DNA from: Mermis nigrescens
Lineage: Eukaryota > Nematoda > Enoplea > Mermithida > Mermithidae
Reading direction: 5' to 3'
Assembly (NCBI GenBank): GCA_036768485.1
Contig: JAVLUZ010000340.1
Location: forward strand, 2,057,470-2,121,469
Length of the DNA stretch: 64,000 nt
The notes below the pieces were generated by a model. The model was not told the DNA's origin, did no database searches, and saw only the letters and a list, made by a program, of their open reading frames with translations. Of the stretch, positions 11,731 through 25,786 are shown in pieces. The number at the start of each line of letters is the position of its first letter. Positions within the stretch are counted from its first letter, which is position 1. A program made the position numbers and the translations under genes.

Positions 11731-14700
11731 GAAAATTCGATTTTCGTTAAACTGGAACAAATTCTACGTGACTCAATTGGCTATCTGACGCTATACCATA
11801 ACGTAAATCACTTGAAGCGGATCGCAAAGGAAATTGACAGTGTATTTTGTGTTCCTCACAGAATAATTGAAATCCGGTGAGCACTTTTGCAATACAAATT
11901 TAGAATACATATATGATATATAGATCATTGCCAATACAATGTTCGCCTGCTTGAAAAGTCATTTTCACTATTGATACTGATTAACTCGATTTTCAAATAC
12001 AGTTTATCGAATTGTTTTCTGTTTTAGCCATGTATTATACAGTCAAATCAATGCTTGAGACAGCTAATTGGTAATAATGGTTCAAATTTATCAAAAAATG
12101 GATATTTATGTAATAAACTTGTTAGTTTAATTTAGAAATCAGTTATCCAAATAAGATTTTCCACTTTATGCCCAAAAACCTTCCCTGTAACATTTTGCAT
12201 CTTTTTGAGAGTCGCCTCGCCTATCCTGAGGACAGAATCAAATTTTTCAAAATTTTAAGAATTGGTTAAACATTGTAGACAAATAGTTCTGCTGTTGTTA
12301 ATACAGTTTTTGTTTTCTTAAATGACCCATAAATTTATATATGTATGTATACATATGTACACGTACTTGCATCATGCTCATGCATGCTTATTTTTGAGCT
12401 GGCTGTCACGTTTTCGCGTTGTTAATGAATTTGTAAAATCACTGCCCGTCATAGGAGAATTTCTTTGGCAAAAAGAAGAAGCTGGTGATTCGATAGCAGC
12501 AGTAAGATCTTTTTGGTTCTTTTAAAAAGCTACTATAATATTTGATTTGGCCTACATACAGGCAGGCACATAGGTGTACCTGGCTGTACACGTTGGCATG
12601 GGTGGTTTGGGGGTATGCAACCCCAGAAGTTTGAATACCCCAAATTTTTTTGCCTTTTTCGCGATTTTTTGATGCCAATGGATAGTGCTCGATGAGAAAC
12701 GTTCAAAAATGGTGCTTTTTCGCCCTAAGACCATTTTTTGACCTTTAAAAAATTTTGCAACCCCGTTCCAGAATTTCGGTGCTGCCCACCTATGACTGCC
12801 TGTATACATTTTTAATTTTCAATTTTTTAGAACATTCGCAGCCGCTTATTTGCTCCTAAAATGGTGCTTTTACTTTATTATTTGCATGACTTATTGCGTC
12901 CATCTGAAACCTTGATGCTGCAGCTTCAAGCTGCTGAGCTCCATCCGTTTGATGCCTTTGTAAGCTGAATAAATGTATAATTTTTACTAATTTCTTTTTG
13001 TCTTTGTTTATCTAGTATAATGAACAACCTCATGGTATTTGTTATAAATATTTTAAATACATACCTAGGTTACACATATCTATATTTATTTTATTCTTAG
13101 TCAAATTATAATTTGCAGCGCTTAGTTCAATCAACAAATGCTGTCATTCGGGCTCAGTTTCGTGATTGTGAATCAATCTGCGGTGAATCTTTTGAAAAAA
13201 TGTGTGACTTGGCACACAATGGCGCACTTACATTGACTGAAGATCTTACTGCATCCCATAGAGCCTCCTGTGAAAAGCATATTCGAAGTACATAATTTCG
13301 TCTTACACATTTTGCTGATTAAAGATTATTTTACATCAGTTTACTTTCAATAACTTTGTGCCTATTTATATATTTTTATAACCTGTGTAATATGTATGCA
13401 TGATGCTAATGTTAAGTAATTACATTAAACACCTGAAAACGTGCACATAGGAAGGACTGAAAAAGTTATTAACCCCAAGAAAAATTATAATTAAAAAAAA
13501 CTAAAGCTAAGTACCAACTCTTGAATGATTTTGATTGAAAATAGCTTCCTGCCCCTAATTATGTGCATCTATGGTGACATTATCTTCATTTTTACATATA
13601 TTCAGAGCTAGCTAAGGCAATGGTGAAGAATTTAGAGAATAGGTTGTGGAGCGACAATTCTATAGTAACGTCCTTTCGGATTTTCAATCCAGATCCTGTT
13701 CAGCTTTCTGAAATGCAAAACGACTTACCGTCTTATGGCAACTATCAGATTATGGAATTATTTGCTTTCTACAGCAAGGGCATTGAGCTCAAGCAAGAAG
13801 AGTTATTATCTGAATGGAATCTCTTTAAGGTTATAATTTTTTATGTTTTAAATCTAATAAATTTAAGAAAAACCACAGTAAATTTGTCAATCTAAATCTT
13901 TATAATGAAACCTTGAGTCAGTGAAAAACAATGTGTTTGCATGCATTAAAATACATCAATATTTTTATTTGCACAGGTCTTTTTTTTACCTGTATGGAAA
14001 CACTATTGTACTATTGTATATGTATATAAATGTAATAGTTTATGACCTTTTTAGTTCAACTACATGAACCCAATGAATGATCGCATACCAACATGGAAGC
14101 AGCTTGTGTCAATCGGCTGCCATAATTTGGATTTATTCCCAAATCTTGGAAAGCTGTGCTACGTATGTAAGTGACTATTGACTACCATAGATGCATAAGG
14201 TTAGGTTGTCCAGGGAGGGGTAAAATTGAGATCTTTGAGGTCAGGGAGGGGTAAAATCCAGGATTTTTACTGCAGTACATTGAGTTTTTAGGTAGGTATA
14301 TACTATTTTTGTGGGGGTTACCCCTCGCACCCCTCCATATGTGCATGTACATATGGTGACTACAGGGTGCAAACATCTTATAAATTTTTGCTTCATTATT
14401 TTTTTATGATGAAAATGATTCAAAAAGTAGAAAATTCTTATTTTGAACTACTTATTTGCCAAGGGACACACATTTTTATTTGGTTTTGTTTTTTTGTCTT
14501 TGTAAACCTGGCATGCTTTATTTCTGCACTAAGATAAAGTAGACATTCTTTTTCAAAAGTAGGCAGCGTGAAAAAAACAAATTTCTTGTGGCAAAATTAG
14601 TAATTCTGAAAGCTCCATTTATTCTAAAAAGCTTCAAAATCCATTAGGAAGGAGCAGTCAAATAGTTTTTTCTAAGCTTTATGTATACATGTATAAAATA

Positions 14701-15369
14701 TTTATTTTTTCCCATGTATGCTATGCTTATATTTTTTCTTATTTTCCTTATAGTGAACTGCTTTAATGCCCAGAACGCGACAGTGGAACGTGGATTTTCG
14801 CTGATGAATCGCATATGCACTAAAAATCGAAACAAAATATTACCACAACAGCTAGAGATGTTGATGAGGTTGCGTTTGTCGACTACTAATTTTGCCGAGT
14901 TTGACTATGGGCCTGCCGTCAGGGAATATTTCAGACAAACGATTTATTCTCTTGGTCGTGCAGTTAGTCGAAAGCCAAAAGGTATGCAGAACGTTCATTA
15001 TGTACATATTGTGAACGTGTGCATTATTTAATATTAGTCTTGGCTTTTGTGTCTTATTCAGTAACATAGTGTTTGATATACTTACACCTTTATGCATGAG
15101 CTGACAACATACAGTTTCTCTTCCACTGATTCATCTGTATCTTATTCTTATGATTTGGGTTTCTTCTGCTGGTATTGTTTTGTTTTTTACCTTCTGCTTT
15201 GAATTTTACTAACAATCTGCATGCATTATTTTTTCTCTTTCCATTGTGTTCACCTTGTTTTTCGTCTCATAATGAGGGCATCTTATTATCTGTTGCTGTT
15301 ACAGATCTTCCACGGCTGGACGAAACCAACGAAAATTATGATGCTTTTCTAGCCATGGATGAATTTTAG
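11731..15369 (+). CDS. hAT transposase-like gene (ZNF862/KIAA1586-like), eight intact exons, 5' end unknown
   Basis: Eight exons can be joined with GT/AG sites and matching phases: 11731-11876, 12399-12501, 12831-12959, 13119-13287, 13606-13829, 14055-14166, 14754-14981 and 15305-15369. They encode 391 residues and a stop with no frameshift. RWLSR lies at the first junction and corresponds to the conserved RW block of hAT transposases. Later blocks read MNDRIPTWKQL and LFPNLGKLC. The C-terminal dimerisation region has VERGFSLMNRICTKNRN. This arrangement is known from ZNF862/KIAA1586-like hAT proteins, which are often host-domesticated. A BED finger and the N-terminal catalytic Asp region are not seen, so upstream exons are missing or unrecognised. 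A TIR-like end, GGTGTTGGCAACCCTG, lies at 15700-15715, so it may be an intron-containing transposon instead of a host gene. A MITE sits in intron 2. An inverted decayed copy lies at 2405-4094. Confidence 0.8.
12587..12794. mobile_element. hAT MITE, CAYACSTGGGC family, in intron 2 of the hAT-like gene
   Basis: The element starts TACACGTTGGC and ends GCTGCCCACCTATG. The flanking octamers CCTGGCTG and ACTGCCTG match at 6 of 8 positions. The central GATGCCAATGGATAGTGCTCGATGAG block is present. Confidence 0.75.
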
Positions 15370-15715
15370 CCCTTCGTAATTTTATCAGTCATTGATTTTT
15401 GAATTTTATTCGTTGATAATTTTTGCTTATTTGAATAAAATCTTTGCTCTTTTTGATTTATTCTTTGTTGTGCTTAGCTACATTTACTCATTTTCTGTCG
15501 TTGATCGAAATATATCAAAGATTCGTCTTAGGTGCCACAATTATATGTAAGATGGACTTTCTAAGAAAAAATGGCTTTTTTATCATGAGCGACCCGTTTT
15601 TGAACGTTTTTAGACCCCAAAAAATGTGAACCAAAATTTGAAATGTGGAAAAAAGTTTAGGTATGGTTCACATTGTGAACCAAATCGCTAGGAAAAAACG
15701 GTGTTGGCAACCCTG
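14035..15715. repeat. Right arm of a 1.7-kb inverted duplication (partner 2405-4094)
   Basis: Exons, introns and 3' flank match the reverse complement of 2405-4094, including the steps around 15060-15300 and 15380-15690. The repeat ends in a hAT-like terminus at 15715. The two arms are about 10 kb apart. Confidence 0.9.
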
Positions 15716-16140
15716 GCCCGGCTGCGCTATCGTGCGACTATACTATGCCATTTCTGGAGTCTCATCGAAGCTCAATAATTTATCAAAATGACGCCAAACG
15801 CCAGAAAGTTTTGAAATTTTACCTGTCTAAAACGAATTTTTGCCATAAAAGTGCTTCAATCGGCACGGCACGGCTAAATATCTACAGCAAGTGATAAGCG
15901 CCGGAAAATTTTAGAAATTTTATATCTAAAATGTATTTTTGCGTCACAAAAATTGTCAGAAATTCGTGCAGATGATAAAGATTTTCAATCACAGTAAAGT
16001 TCTGGAAAAAATTGTCGATATAAGTGCTGCAGATCGGCGCGGCCTTAACATCAATAATAGATGTAAAATTAAATCAATCCGGTGCGGAGCGCCTTGAAAT
16101 TTCGAAATTTTGGCTCTCTGTAAGCATTTGTGCATTACAA

Positions 16141-17640
16141 AGATAAGAAGAAAGAAGAAGAAAGAAAATTTTATTACTAATACCAACTGTTAAAATACAA
16201 AATGACAAGTATATATAGTAAATGCAATTACGAATTAGTAATGGGACATGCGAGTCAATGGAATGACAAGTTTTACGCGCGCCCCACAAGATATCTAGAT
16301 AAATCAAAGTTTGCTAATCTAAATTTAAATATGTTTAGGTTAGGGGAAAAACAATGAAGTCAGGAAGATCGTTCCAAACTGCGATGTATTTGTAAAAGAA
16401 ATCAAACTTTTCTAAATTAGAATGTACAATAGGTATAGCTAATTTAAATCTATTAATGCTACGGGTAATATTATGATTAAATACAAAAAAATCATCAGCT
16501 TCCAAACATGACTTATGACAAATAATTTGATACATCATACACAGACAAATCTGCAAGCGTCTTAATTCAAGTCTGCACAATTTAAGTTGTTTTAAACGAT
16601 CCTCGTAAGAAAGAATATTATTATAACCAAAAATATATTTAGTGAATCTACGTTGAACAGCTTCCAGTCGATCTATATCACTAATATAAGAGGGGTTCCA
16701 TACACTGCAACAGTGCTCTAATAAAGGTCTAACATAACAAGTATAAGCTTTAACAAGGTTACCTTTATCACGCGAAAAAAATGATTTGCGTATTAAAATA
16801 CATCTAGAGAAAGCTTTTATAATCAAAGAATTATAATGTTTCTTAAATTTTAAATTTCGAGGAATCAAAACTCCTAAATCATGGACAAACACATTACTAG
16901 AAATAATTTCCCCATTTAGTCTATAAACAACTTTTCGATTATTATTACCCAAATATAGAACTTGACTTTTGGTTCGAGAAATAGGTAAATCCCATGTAAT
17001 TGCCCAATCAATAATCTTATCTAAATCAGACTGTAAAAATCTACAGTTACGACTAATATTGAAAATTTTGATATCATCAGCGAACATATAAACCGTACTA
17101 TAAATATTATCACATATATCATTTATAAAAATCGAAAAGAGCTTAGGTCCAAGGACACTTCCTTGGACGACACCAGGACACTTCCTTGGACGACACCAGG
17201 ACACTTCCTTGGACGACACCGCTGTTAACAGGCACATAATCTGAAAAAGACTGATTAACGCGAACACATTGGGAATGATTAAACAAATAGGCCTTTAACC
17301 ATGCATACAAATTACCGTTTATTCCATATCCGTTTAACTTAATAAGAAGTTTTTTAATATTTACTTTATCAAAGGCTTTAGAGAAATCTAAATATATTAT
17401 ATCAACTGTTTCTTTTTTAGCTAACGACTGAATCCATGGAAATTTACACACAAGATTTATTCTTTTGAAAACCAAATTGAAAAGGAGATATTAGTTTATT
17501 AACCTTAAGAAAGTCTAACAATTGACTATTAATAATTCTTTCCATAATTTTGGCAATAGAACAACAAAGAGAAACGGGCCTGTAATTATCCACTAATGCT
17601 GGATCCCCCTTTTTTAAAATTGGAATAACATGTGCCATGC
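16141..17640 (-). pseudogene. 5'-truncated non-LTR retrotransposon: reverse transcriptase
   Basis: On the minus strand the RT reads PVSLCCSIAKIMERIINSQL (17638-17444), then IIYLDFSKAFDKVN (motif A), NSGVVQGSVL (17475-17143), then FSIFINDI and MFADDIKIF, in which the YxDD motif is FADD (17267-16335). Thumb-region blocks PLLEHCCSVWNPSY and RRFTKYIF follow. Two frame breaks are visible: one near 17444-17475 and one at the 23-bp triplication at 17153-17220. The endonuclease and ORF1 are absent, so it is 5'-truncated. The 3' end carries a (TTC)-rich tail at about 16141-16170. It belongs to the CR1/Jockey group. Confidence 0.9.
17153..17220. repeat. 23-bp unit in three tandem copies inside the RT
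   Basis: The unit GGACACTTCCTTGGACGACACCA occurs as 17153-17175, 17176-17198 and 17199-17220 (last base missing). It covers the codons for GVVQGSVL. Two extra 23-bp units add 46 bp, which shifts the reading frame by one and separates the two RT halves. Confidence 0.95.
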
Positions 17641-17928
17641 TTCAAAGCTCGGGAATATTTCCAGACAGGATTTTCAATTACTGTGAAGTTCTAGAGCAAA
17701 TTGTCGATATAAGTGCTGTGATCTGCTCGGCGCGCCGGGAACATCGATGAAAAACCTTAAAAATAAAACAATCCGGCTCGGAGCGCCGGAAAATTTTGGA
17801 ATTTTACCCTTCTAGAACGCATTTTTGCATTAAAAAAATTTTCCACAATGTGAGCCAAGCCCACATGTTTTTCCACATCTCGAAATTTGGTTCACAAAAC
17901 CCCTAAATATGGAAAAAACGGTAGTTCA

Positions 17929-18606
<678 letters not shown>

Positions 18607-18609
18607 TAT

Positions 18610-19822
18610 TAGGGATGCAGCGGGTGCACATTTTTTGGAATAGCGGGTGCGGGTGCGGGTGCGGGTAGCAAAATTTTGCTTTAGCGGGTGCGGGTGCGGG
18701 TGTCGCACCTTAAAAATAGCGGGTACGGGTGGCGGGTGGCGGGTTTAGCAGTGAGATATAGCATAATATAAATAGGGCTAAAAATGCTCCATTTTTTGTC
18801 CGCTTAATGCAGTTATTTACTCTGTGCAAAATTCATATTTATCTTCAAGCTGATTGTCTTTTTCTTTGCAGACTACTCTTTCAATGAATTAAATTTGCGA
18901 ACTAAAGATAAGTAAATTGTCAATGATTGAACCATTGACCAATATGAGTAATATATTTGCACTTTGCAGAATACAATGTTAAAACACTTGTTGTTGTCAT
19001 TATCTTCTTAAAAAGGGTCTACAACGTTTTCGCGCCAGCAACTTAAAAAATATTCTAACTACATTGATTTTGAAGCAATTTTTAAGTAAATTATATATTC
19101 AGAATCAACGAGTATTCATTTGTGTACGACTGAAAAACTGTTGAAAATCCAGTGTATTTTTAGATGCGTTTAATTATCTCATTAAATTCAAAGATATTCT
19201 AAAAGTAATTTGTACCACCACGTAGAGAATTGAATGAGCTTTCAGAATCTGTATTATACTTTAATCATAAATTAAATGTAAATAATTAATAATATTACAA
19301 CGAGTAATGCGCCAAAACGGCAGTGCCAAAACGTCTTACTTCGTCTCAAAAAAAGCAATGTACAATACATTGCTGCATAATATCTCTACTCACGCTAGAT
19401 TGGTTGAACTGATGCATGGAAAGACTGGCACCTAGACCCTTCTTTTTTTAAAAAGCATAATTCGCATAATTGGAATTAACCATAAGAGAGCTTGAACATG
19501 TATCTGCAGTCCAGAGGGTACCTAAAAATATGACTCATTACAAGTAGATGTTCGCTTTTCCAATTTGTACTGGTACGTTAGATGTCACTGCTATACATTT
19601 TGGTTTTTTCATTAACGTGCCACTGCCTCAGAATCGTTTTGTCTTTTCGTAAATTCTAATTATTATTATCCGCCACCCGCTGTTTTATCATAATATTTTT
19701 AGCGGGTGCGGGTGCGGGTGCGGGTAGCAAAATTTCGGAATAGCGGGTGCGGGTGCGGGTGCGGGTATTAAAAAAGAAGCGGGTAATAGCGGGTGCGGGT
19801 GCGGGTATCCGCTGCATCCCTA
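18610..19822. mobile_element. hAT element, TAGGGATGCAGCGG ends with GGGTGC hexamers
   Basis: The left end is TAGGGATGCAGCGGGTGC and the right end is ATCCGCTGCATCCCTA. Both subterminal zones are arrays of GGGTGC hexamers (about 18614-18700 and 19700-19808). The interior is AT-rich and noncoding. The element at 21986-23206 is the same family in the opposite orientation. The flanking octamers ATTTTTAT and GTATTGAT match only partly, probably because the TA tract has changed. Confidence 0.85.
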
Positions 19823-20038
19823 GTATTGATAAATTAAAAATAATGAAGTCCTTACTAGCCAAATGAAATTTTGCCCTTAATATGTATATGTATCCGGTGA
19901 AAAATAGGTACAGATTAAACCCTTTTTGAAGAAGCATAGTACACTATATAATATGCTAATGTGGCACCGGCACCGGCGCTGGTACAGGGGGTACCGGCAC
20001 CGACACCGGCACCGGTAAAAAGCAGCACCGGGACATCA

Positions 20039-20142
<104 letters not shown>

Positions 20143-20197
20143 TAGAGCTGTGCTGGAGCCAGGCCCCGGCCCTGGCCCCGGGCCGGGGCCAGGCTGG

Positions 20198-20199
<2 letters not shown>

Positions 20200-20282
<83 letters not shown>
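20200..20282. repeat. (TA)n microsatellite inside a TIR element
   Basis: Pure TA tract at the outer edge of the left palindrome arm. Confidence 0.99.
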
Positions 20283-20286
<4 letters not shown>

Positions 20287-21605
20287 GCAATTCATATAGA
20301 CGAGCAATTCCAGCTTGCTTGGTAGCAGACAGCTACGTCTATCAGAACAAATAGAATAGTAAGCCTTCAAAGTGCAAAGTAAAGCACATTGAAAAACGCA
20401 TCCAAGTCAGAGGAGTTAAATCCATACATGGGCAGCTCAAAATTCTAGGGAGTCCAAAATTCAAAAAGTGCCTGATAATATATGGTAGAGCGAAAAAACA
20501 CCCTTTTCTCGCGTTTCTCAATGAGAGCTATCCATTAGCATAAAAAAACCGCAGAAAAACAGAAAAATTCTGAAAATCAATTTCTGGGGGTCTAGCGGAT
20601 TTTTTCTGGGGGAAATGTGAATTCTGGGGGGTCTAGATCTCCCAATGCCCATGTTCTGTTATATCTTGTAATCCCAACAAATATTAACGCTGACGTGCAT
20701 ATCTACAAGCAAGAATATATGCATAGGTACATATAGGGGTAGGGCAGGGTCGTACTATGAGCATGGTAAAGCACGCTAGGCCTCGGCCCGGCAAAAGGCG
20801 GCCCCGGCACAGCTCTAATATATCTGTGCCGGGGCCGCCTTTTGCCGGGGCCGGGGCCGGGCCTGGCCGGGGCCAAGTAAAGCGTGCTTTACCGTGTTCA
20901 TAGTACGACCCTACCCTACTCCTTATACCTATGTACATATATATTCTTGCTAGTAGATATGCGCGTCAAGCGTTACTATTTGTTGGGATTACAAGATATA
21001 ACAGAACATGGGCATTGGGAGGCTTGGGACGTGGGCGTGGGGGGTTAGGGGTATGCATCCCTCCAGAAGTTGGAATACCCCCCCCTCCCAGAATTCAATT
21101 TTTGAAATTTTTTTGCTCTTTTAGCGATTTTTTGATGCCAAGGGATAGTGCTCGATGAGAAACGTCGGAAATGGTGTTTTTCACCACCACCCCAGAAATT
21201 TTTTCACACTCCCAAAATTTCGGTGCTGCCCACCTATGGTCTAGACCCCCAGAATTCACACTCTCCCCCCAAAAAAATCCGCTAGACGCCCCAGAAATTG
21301 ATTTTCAGAATTTTTTGTGTTTCTGAGATTTTTTGATGCTAATGGATAGCTCTCATTGAGAAACGCAAGAAAACGGTGTTTTTCGCCCTACCATATATTA
21401 TCAGGCGCTTTTTGACTTCGAAAAGTTTTGGAACCCTATAATTTTTGAGCGGCCCATGTATGGATTTAACTCCTCTGACTTGGACGCGTTTTTCAATTAG
21501 CTTTACTTCGCACTTTTTTAGGCTTTTATCCTATTTGTTCTGATAGACGTAGCTGTCTGCTACCAAGCAAGCTGGAAAGCTCGGCTATATGAATTGCAAT
21601 TCAAA
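20283..21605. repeat. Long imperfect palindrome, centre near 20818
   Basis: The left arm runs from GCAATTCATATAGAC and the right arm returns through CTATATGAATTGC. The centre is GGCGGCCCCGGCACAG (20797-20812), 11 loop bases, then its exact complement (20824-20839). The arms also share GTCGTACTATGA and the AGCAAGCTGG region. The right arm is longer because a MITE (about 21027-21238) sits only there. Confidence 0.9.
21027..21238. mobile_element. CAYACSTGGGC-family MITE in one palindrome arm
   Basis: The core from ACGTGGGCGTGGGG to GCTGCCCACCTATG matches the family. The left palindrome arm lacks it and reads straight from TCTAGATCTCCCAATGC, so it marks an empty site. The left terminus and the duplication are worn and not exact. 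Confidence 0.7.
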
Positions 21606-21784
21606 ATATGTCAATTTTGATTATTAACTAGAAATTTGCACCAACCTGACATAATAAAATAAAGATTTGAATTAGCAGGATGTGTGGTGTTGCTTGAAAT
21701 TGAGCTTGAAGGTAAATCTGCTTAAAACATTATCAATTTTCTACATTATAATCAATTATATACACTGGCCCCGGCACAGCTCTA

Positions 21785-23206
<1,422 letters not shown>

Positions 23207-23240
<34 letters not shown>
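23207..23240. repeat. (TA)n microsatellite
   Basis: Short TA tract between two hAT elements with TAGGGATGCA ends. Confidence 0.97.
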
Positions 23241-23246
<6 letters not shown>

Positions 23247-23593
23247 TAGGGATGCAACGGGTACCCGGACCGACCCGGACCCGTTATTACCCGGTTCTTT
23301 TTTGGACCCGGACTCGGACCCGCTATTGAAAATTTTTGAGACCCGGACCCGGACCCGGAACCGGTAAAATTTTGCTTGAAAAATAACGGGTAACGGGTAT
23401 TGAAAAAATTTAAAAAGATGCGAATGATGAAAGACTTGAATGGCGACTAAAGACTTCATTTCCAACTTCTAAATCTTCACATTAATACCAGCTAGTATTT
23501 CAAAAACAGTCAGATTCATCTACTTGCATTAGTTTAAGATGCAATGAACCACTGTCAAGGTGTTTTTGAATTTGTTCAAATTTTTTCTGTTTG

Positions 23594-24662
23594 CAGGGGC
23601 GGATTTAAGGTGGGCGGGGGGCGGCGGCCCCCTCCCTTATTGGTCAAAAATATTCGGCGAGATAAAGAATGATATGCAATTTGCAATGATTTTTGGCCGT
23701 CAGTGACCATAATTTCTCAAAACTTTCCGGCACTGCGCCGGATGACATTGATTTACTTTCTTGGCGACCTGGAAGCACGGTTTTTTTATTCAGCAAAGAT
23801 TTTTACCGATGTACAAAGACTTTTCGGAACCGTCTTGTGCAAGTACAAAAATTTTTGGAAGACAAAAACTGCAAAAAAAGGTTTAAAATTCGCAAACATT
23901 TTCGGCGCATTGCGTTGATAGGAATAATTGTGTGTTCTATATATCTTTATAATAGCAGAAATCGCATTTCGGAAGGAAAAATGTCAAATTTTTCGGCGCT
24001 TGGCGCCGTTTTAAGACGATCTTAATGATTTTTGCCCTCATAAAACCAGGAATTATTCAGCTAAAATACTCTACCAAAGGTCAACAAATCTGTTTTTACC
24101 ACACTAAAGTCGCTACCTCATTATATCATAGTACTCAAAAATTTGTGTGTACCAAATGTACAAAGACTTTTAGGGACCATCTTTGTATATACATGTACAA
24201 ACGGACCTTGTACAAAAAAAACACTGCCTGGAAGCCAGTTTCTGTTCATGTAGGTTTTAAAATAATTTTAACAGCAGAAACAGCTATTTTTGCATAGTTT
24301 TCTTCTATTTTCAATTAAAAATGTCGATGTTTCGCATCAAATGCCATAAATATAGGAAATCAAGCAGTAAATCATGCTTCTAGACGTCTATCTGCCTTGA
24401 TTTCACAAATTTTCCGGCGCTTTGCGCCAGATTTTTGTTAAAGTCAAAGAAATTTAATGATTTTTTTTCGCACAAAATTGTGCAAAATTTTAAAATTTTA
24501 AGAAAAAATATTACGTCAAATGTGATTTTATGTAAAAGTATACAACGTAACACACCGAAAAAACGCCATTTTGTGCGTCAAGGGCAAATTTTCGGACCTC
24601 TTTTTGACTTTTTTTGGAAAAGTTGGGATACGCCCCCTAGGAAAATCCTAGATCCGCCACTG
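23594..24662. mobile_element. hAT-type element, CAGGGGCGGATTTAAGG ends, TSD TCTGTTTG
   Basis: The ends are CAGGGGCGGATTTA and TAGATCCGCCACTG. TCTGTTTG flanks it exactly at 23586-23593 and 24663-24670. The interior has GGCGCTTGGCGCC and GGCGCTTTGCGCC hairpins. Part of the interior, with TGTACAAAGA and TACAAAAAAAACACTG, belongs to the CAGTGTTTTTTTGTAC family. It lies inside the hAT relic 23247-26138. Confidence 0.92.
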
Positions 24663-24689
24663 TCTGTTTGAGTCGCTTCTATGAAAATG

Positions 24690-25330
24690 GCCAGCCATTT
24701 TTCGGCAAATAAGGCGCACGTTTAACCGTTTGCTGCTGTTCTAGAGCCTGGATAAATGAGCTGAGAAGTATGTACATGAAACTTGCGAAAAAATAAGTTT
24801 TTTTCACTACCGCCTTAACAATTAAATTCAAATTAGGCTCCGCACAGCTTGAACTTGGTAAGTTTGAATCCTCTAACGCCTTAACTACATATGTTTGTAC
24901 CATTATCGCGCACAATAACGTGCACCTGCAAGAAATTCATAAAGGTATTGTATGACTCAAGAATCTACGCGCTAACTCACTAACTATTTTATAATGTCCC
25001 ACGAATAAAGCATGTTTTCGGGCACTTCGCTTAAATATTGTGCTGTATGATGCTCAGCACCTAAAGGTGATGTATGCAAATCCCCTTTTTTCAGCTTAAA
25101 GTCGTCCGAAATCGAATGTGCTGTTAAACTTAAAAATTAAAATGTTGTGATTAATCAATTATGTTACGGAGTTTTGAAGCTTAAGAAAACTTGCCTAAAC
25201 AATGATTCGCTGATGCGAGACCAAATGTCAGTCGTGAATAGAATATCGACTTCAACGCATTTCTTAACCTGCTCAGCTATTTTTCCTGCACACTTTCATA
25301 TTCACTCAGTACTTCATTTTTATAAAATGT
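24690..25330 (-). pseudogene. hAT transposase relic
   Basis: Minus-strand blocks appear in family order. IAEQVKKCVEVD and LFTTDIWSR (the first catalytic Asp block) lie near 25220-25300. HSISDDFKLK and HTAQYLSEV with a later W lie near 24995-25125. VIVRDNGTN (the second catalytic Asp block) lies near 24900-24930. NLPSSSCAEPNLNLIVKAVV, the C..H..L.LIV block with His replaced, lies near 24800-24870. Stops and frame changes separate them. No complete C-terminal dimerisation domain is seen. It belongs to the element 23247-26138. Confidence 0.8.
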
Positions 25331-25523
25331 TCTTGATTTAAGCTCATATAACGGAATCTAGAAAATAAACTTGATTAGTTTATATTAATCGAAATTTAGT
25401 AGGCAATTAAAAAAGATAATTTCTCGCTTTAATTCCATAAAACCAATATTTTCAGCAGACTGAAAAGGCTGATCATTCGAGCAATTTTTTTATCAATACG
25501 TCTCGAATTTGGATCGTTTCTGC

Positions 25524-25786
25524 CATACGTGGGCAGCAATAAAATTCTGGGGGGGGGGTGCAAGATTTTTTGAAGGTCGAAAAATGGCCTTAAAAATGGT
25601 GGTATGGCGATAAAAACACCATTTTTCGACGTTTCTCAACAAGCACTATCCATTGGCATCAAAAAATTGCGAAAAAAACGAAAAAAATTTTCAAAAATTG
25701 AATTCTGGGGGGGGGTATTTTGATTTCTGGGGGGTATTTTGGTTTCTGGGGGTGCATACCCCCCAAAACCCCCACGCCCAGGTGTG
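25524..25786. mobile_element. hAT MITE, CAYACSTGGGC family, TSD GTTTCTGC
   Basis: The ends are CATACGTGGGCAGC and GCCCAGGTGTG. GTTTCTGC flanks it exactly (25516-25523 and 25787-25794). It is nested in the hAT relic. Confidence 0.93.

Larger units (their letters stand above)
20143..21784. mobile_element. TIR element with TAGAGCTGTGCCGGGGCC ends, containing a large palindrome
   Basis: The left end TAGAGCTGTGCTGGAGCC is answered by GGCCCCGGCACAGCTCTA at the right end. Both sides abut TA tracts. The subterminal zones are CCGGGGCC-rich. Inside lie a further TA tract (20200-20282) and a palindrome. The ends fit the TAGRG-type hAT termini seen nearby, but the target duplication lies in TA repeats and is uninformative. 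Confidence 0.65.
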
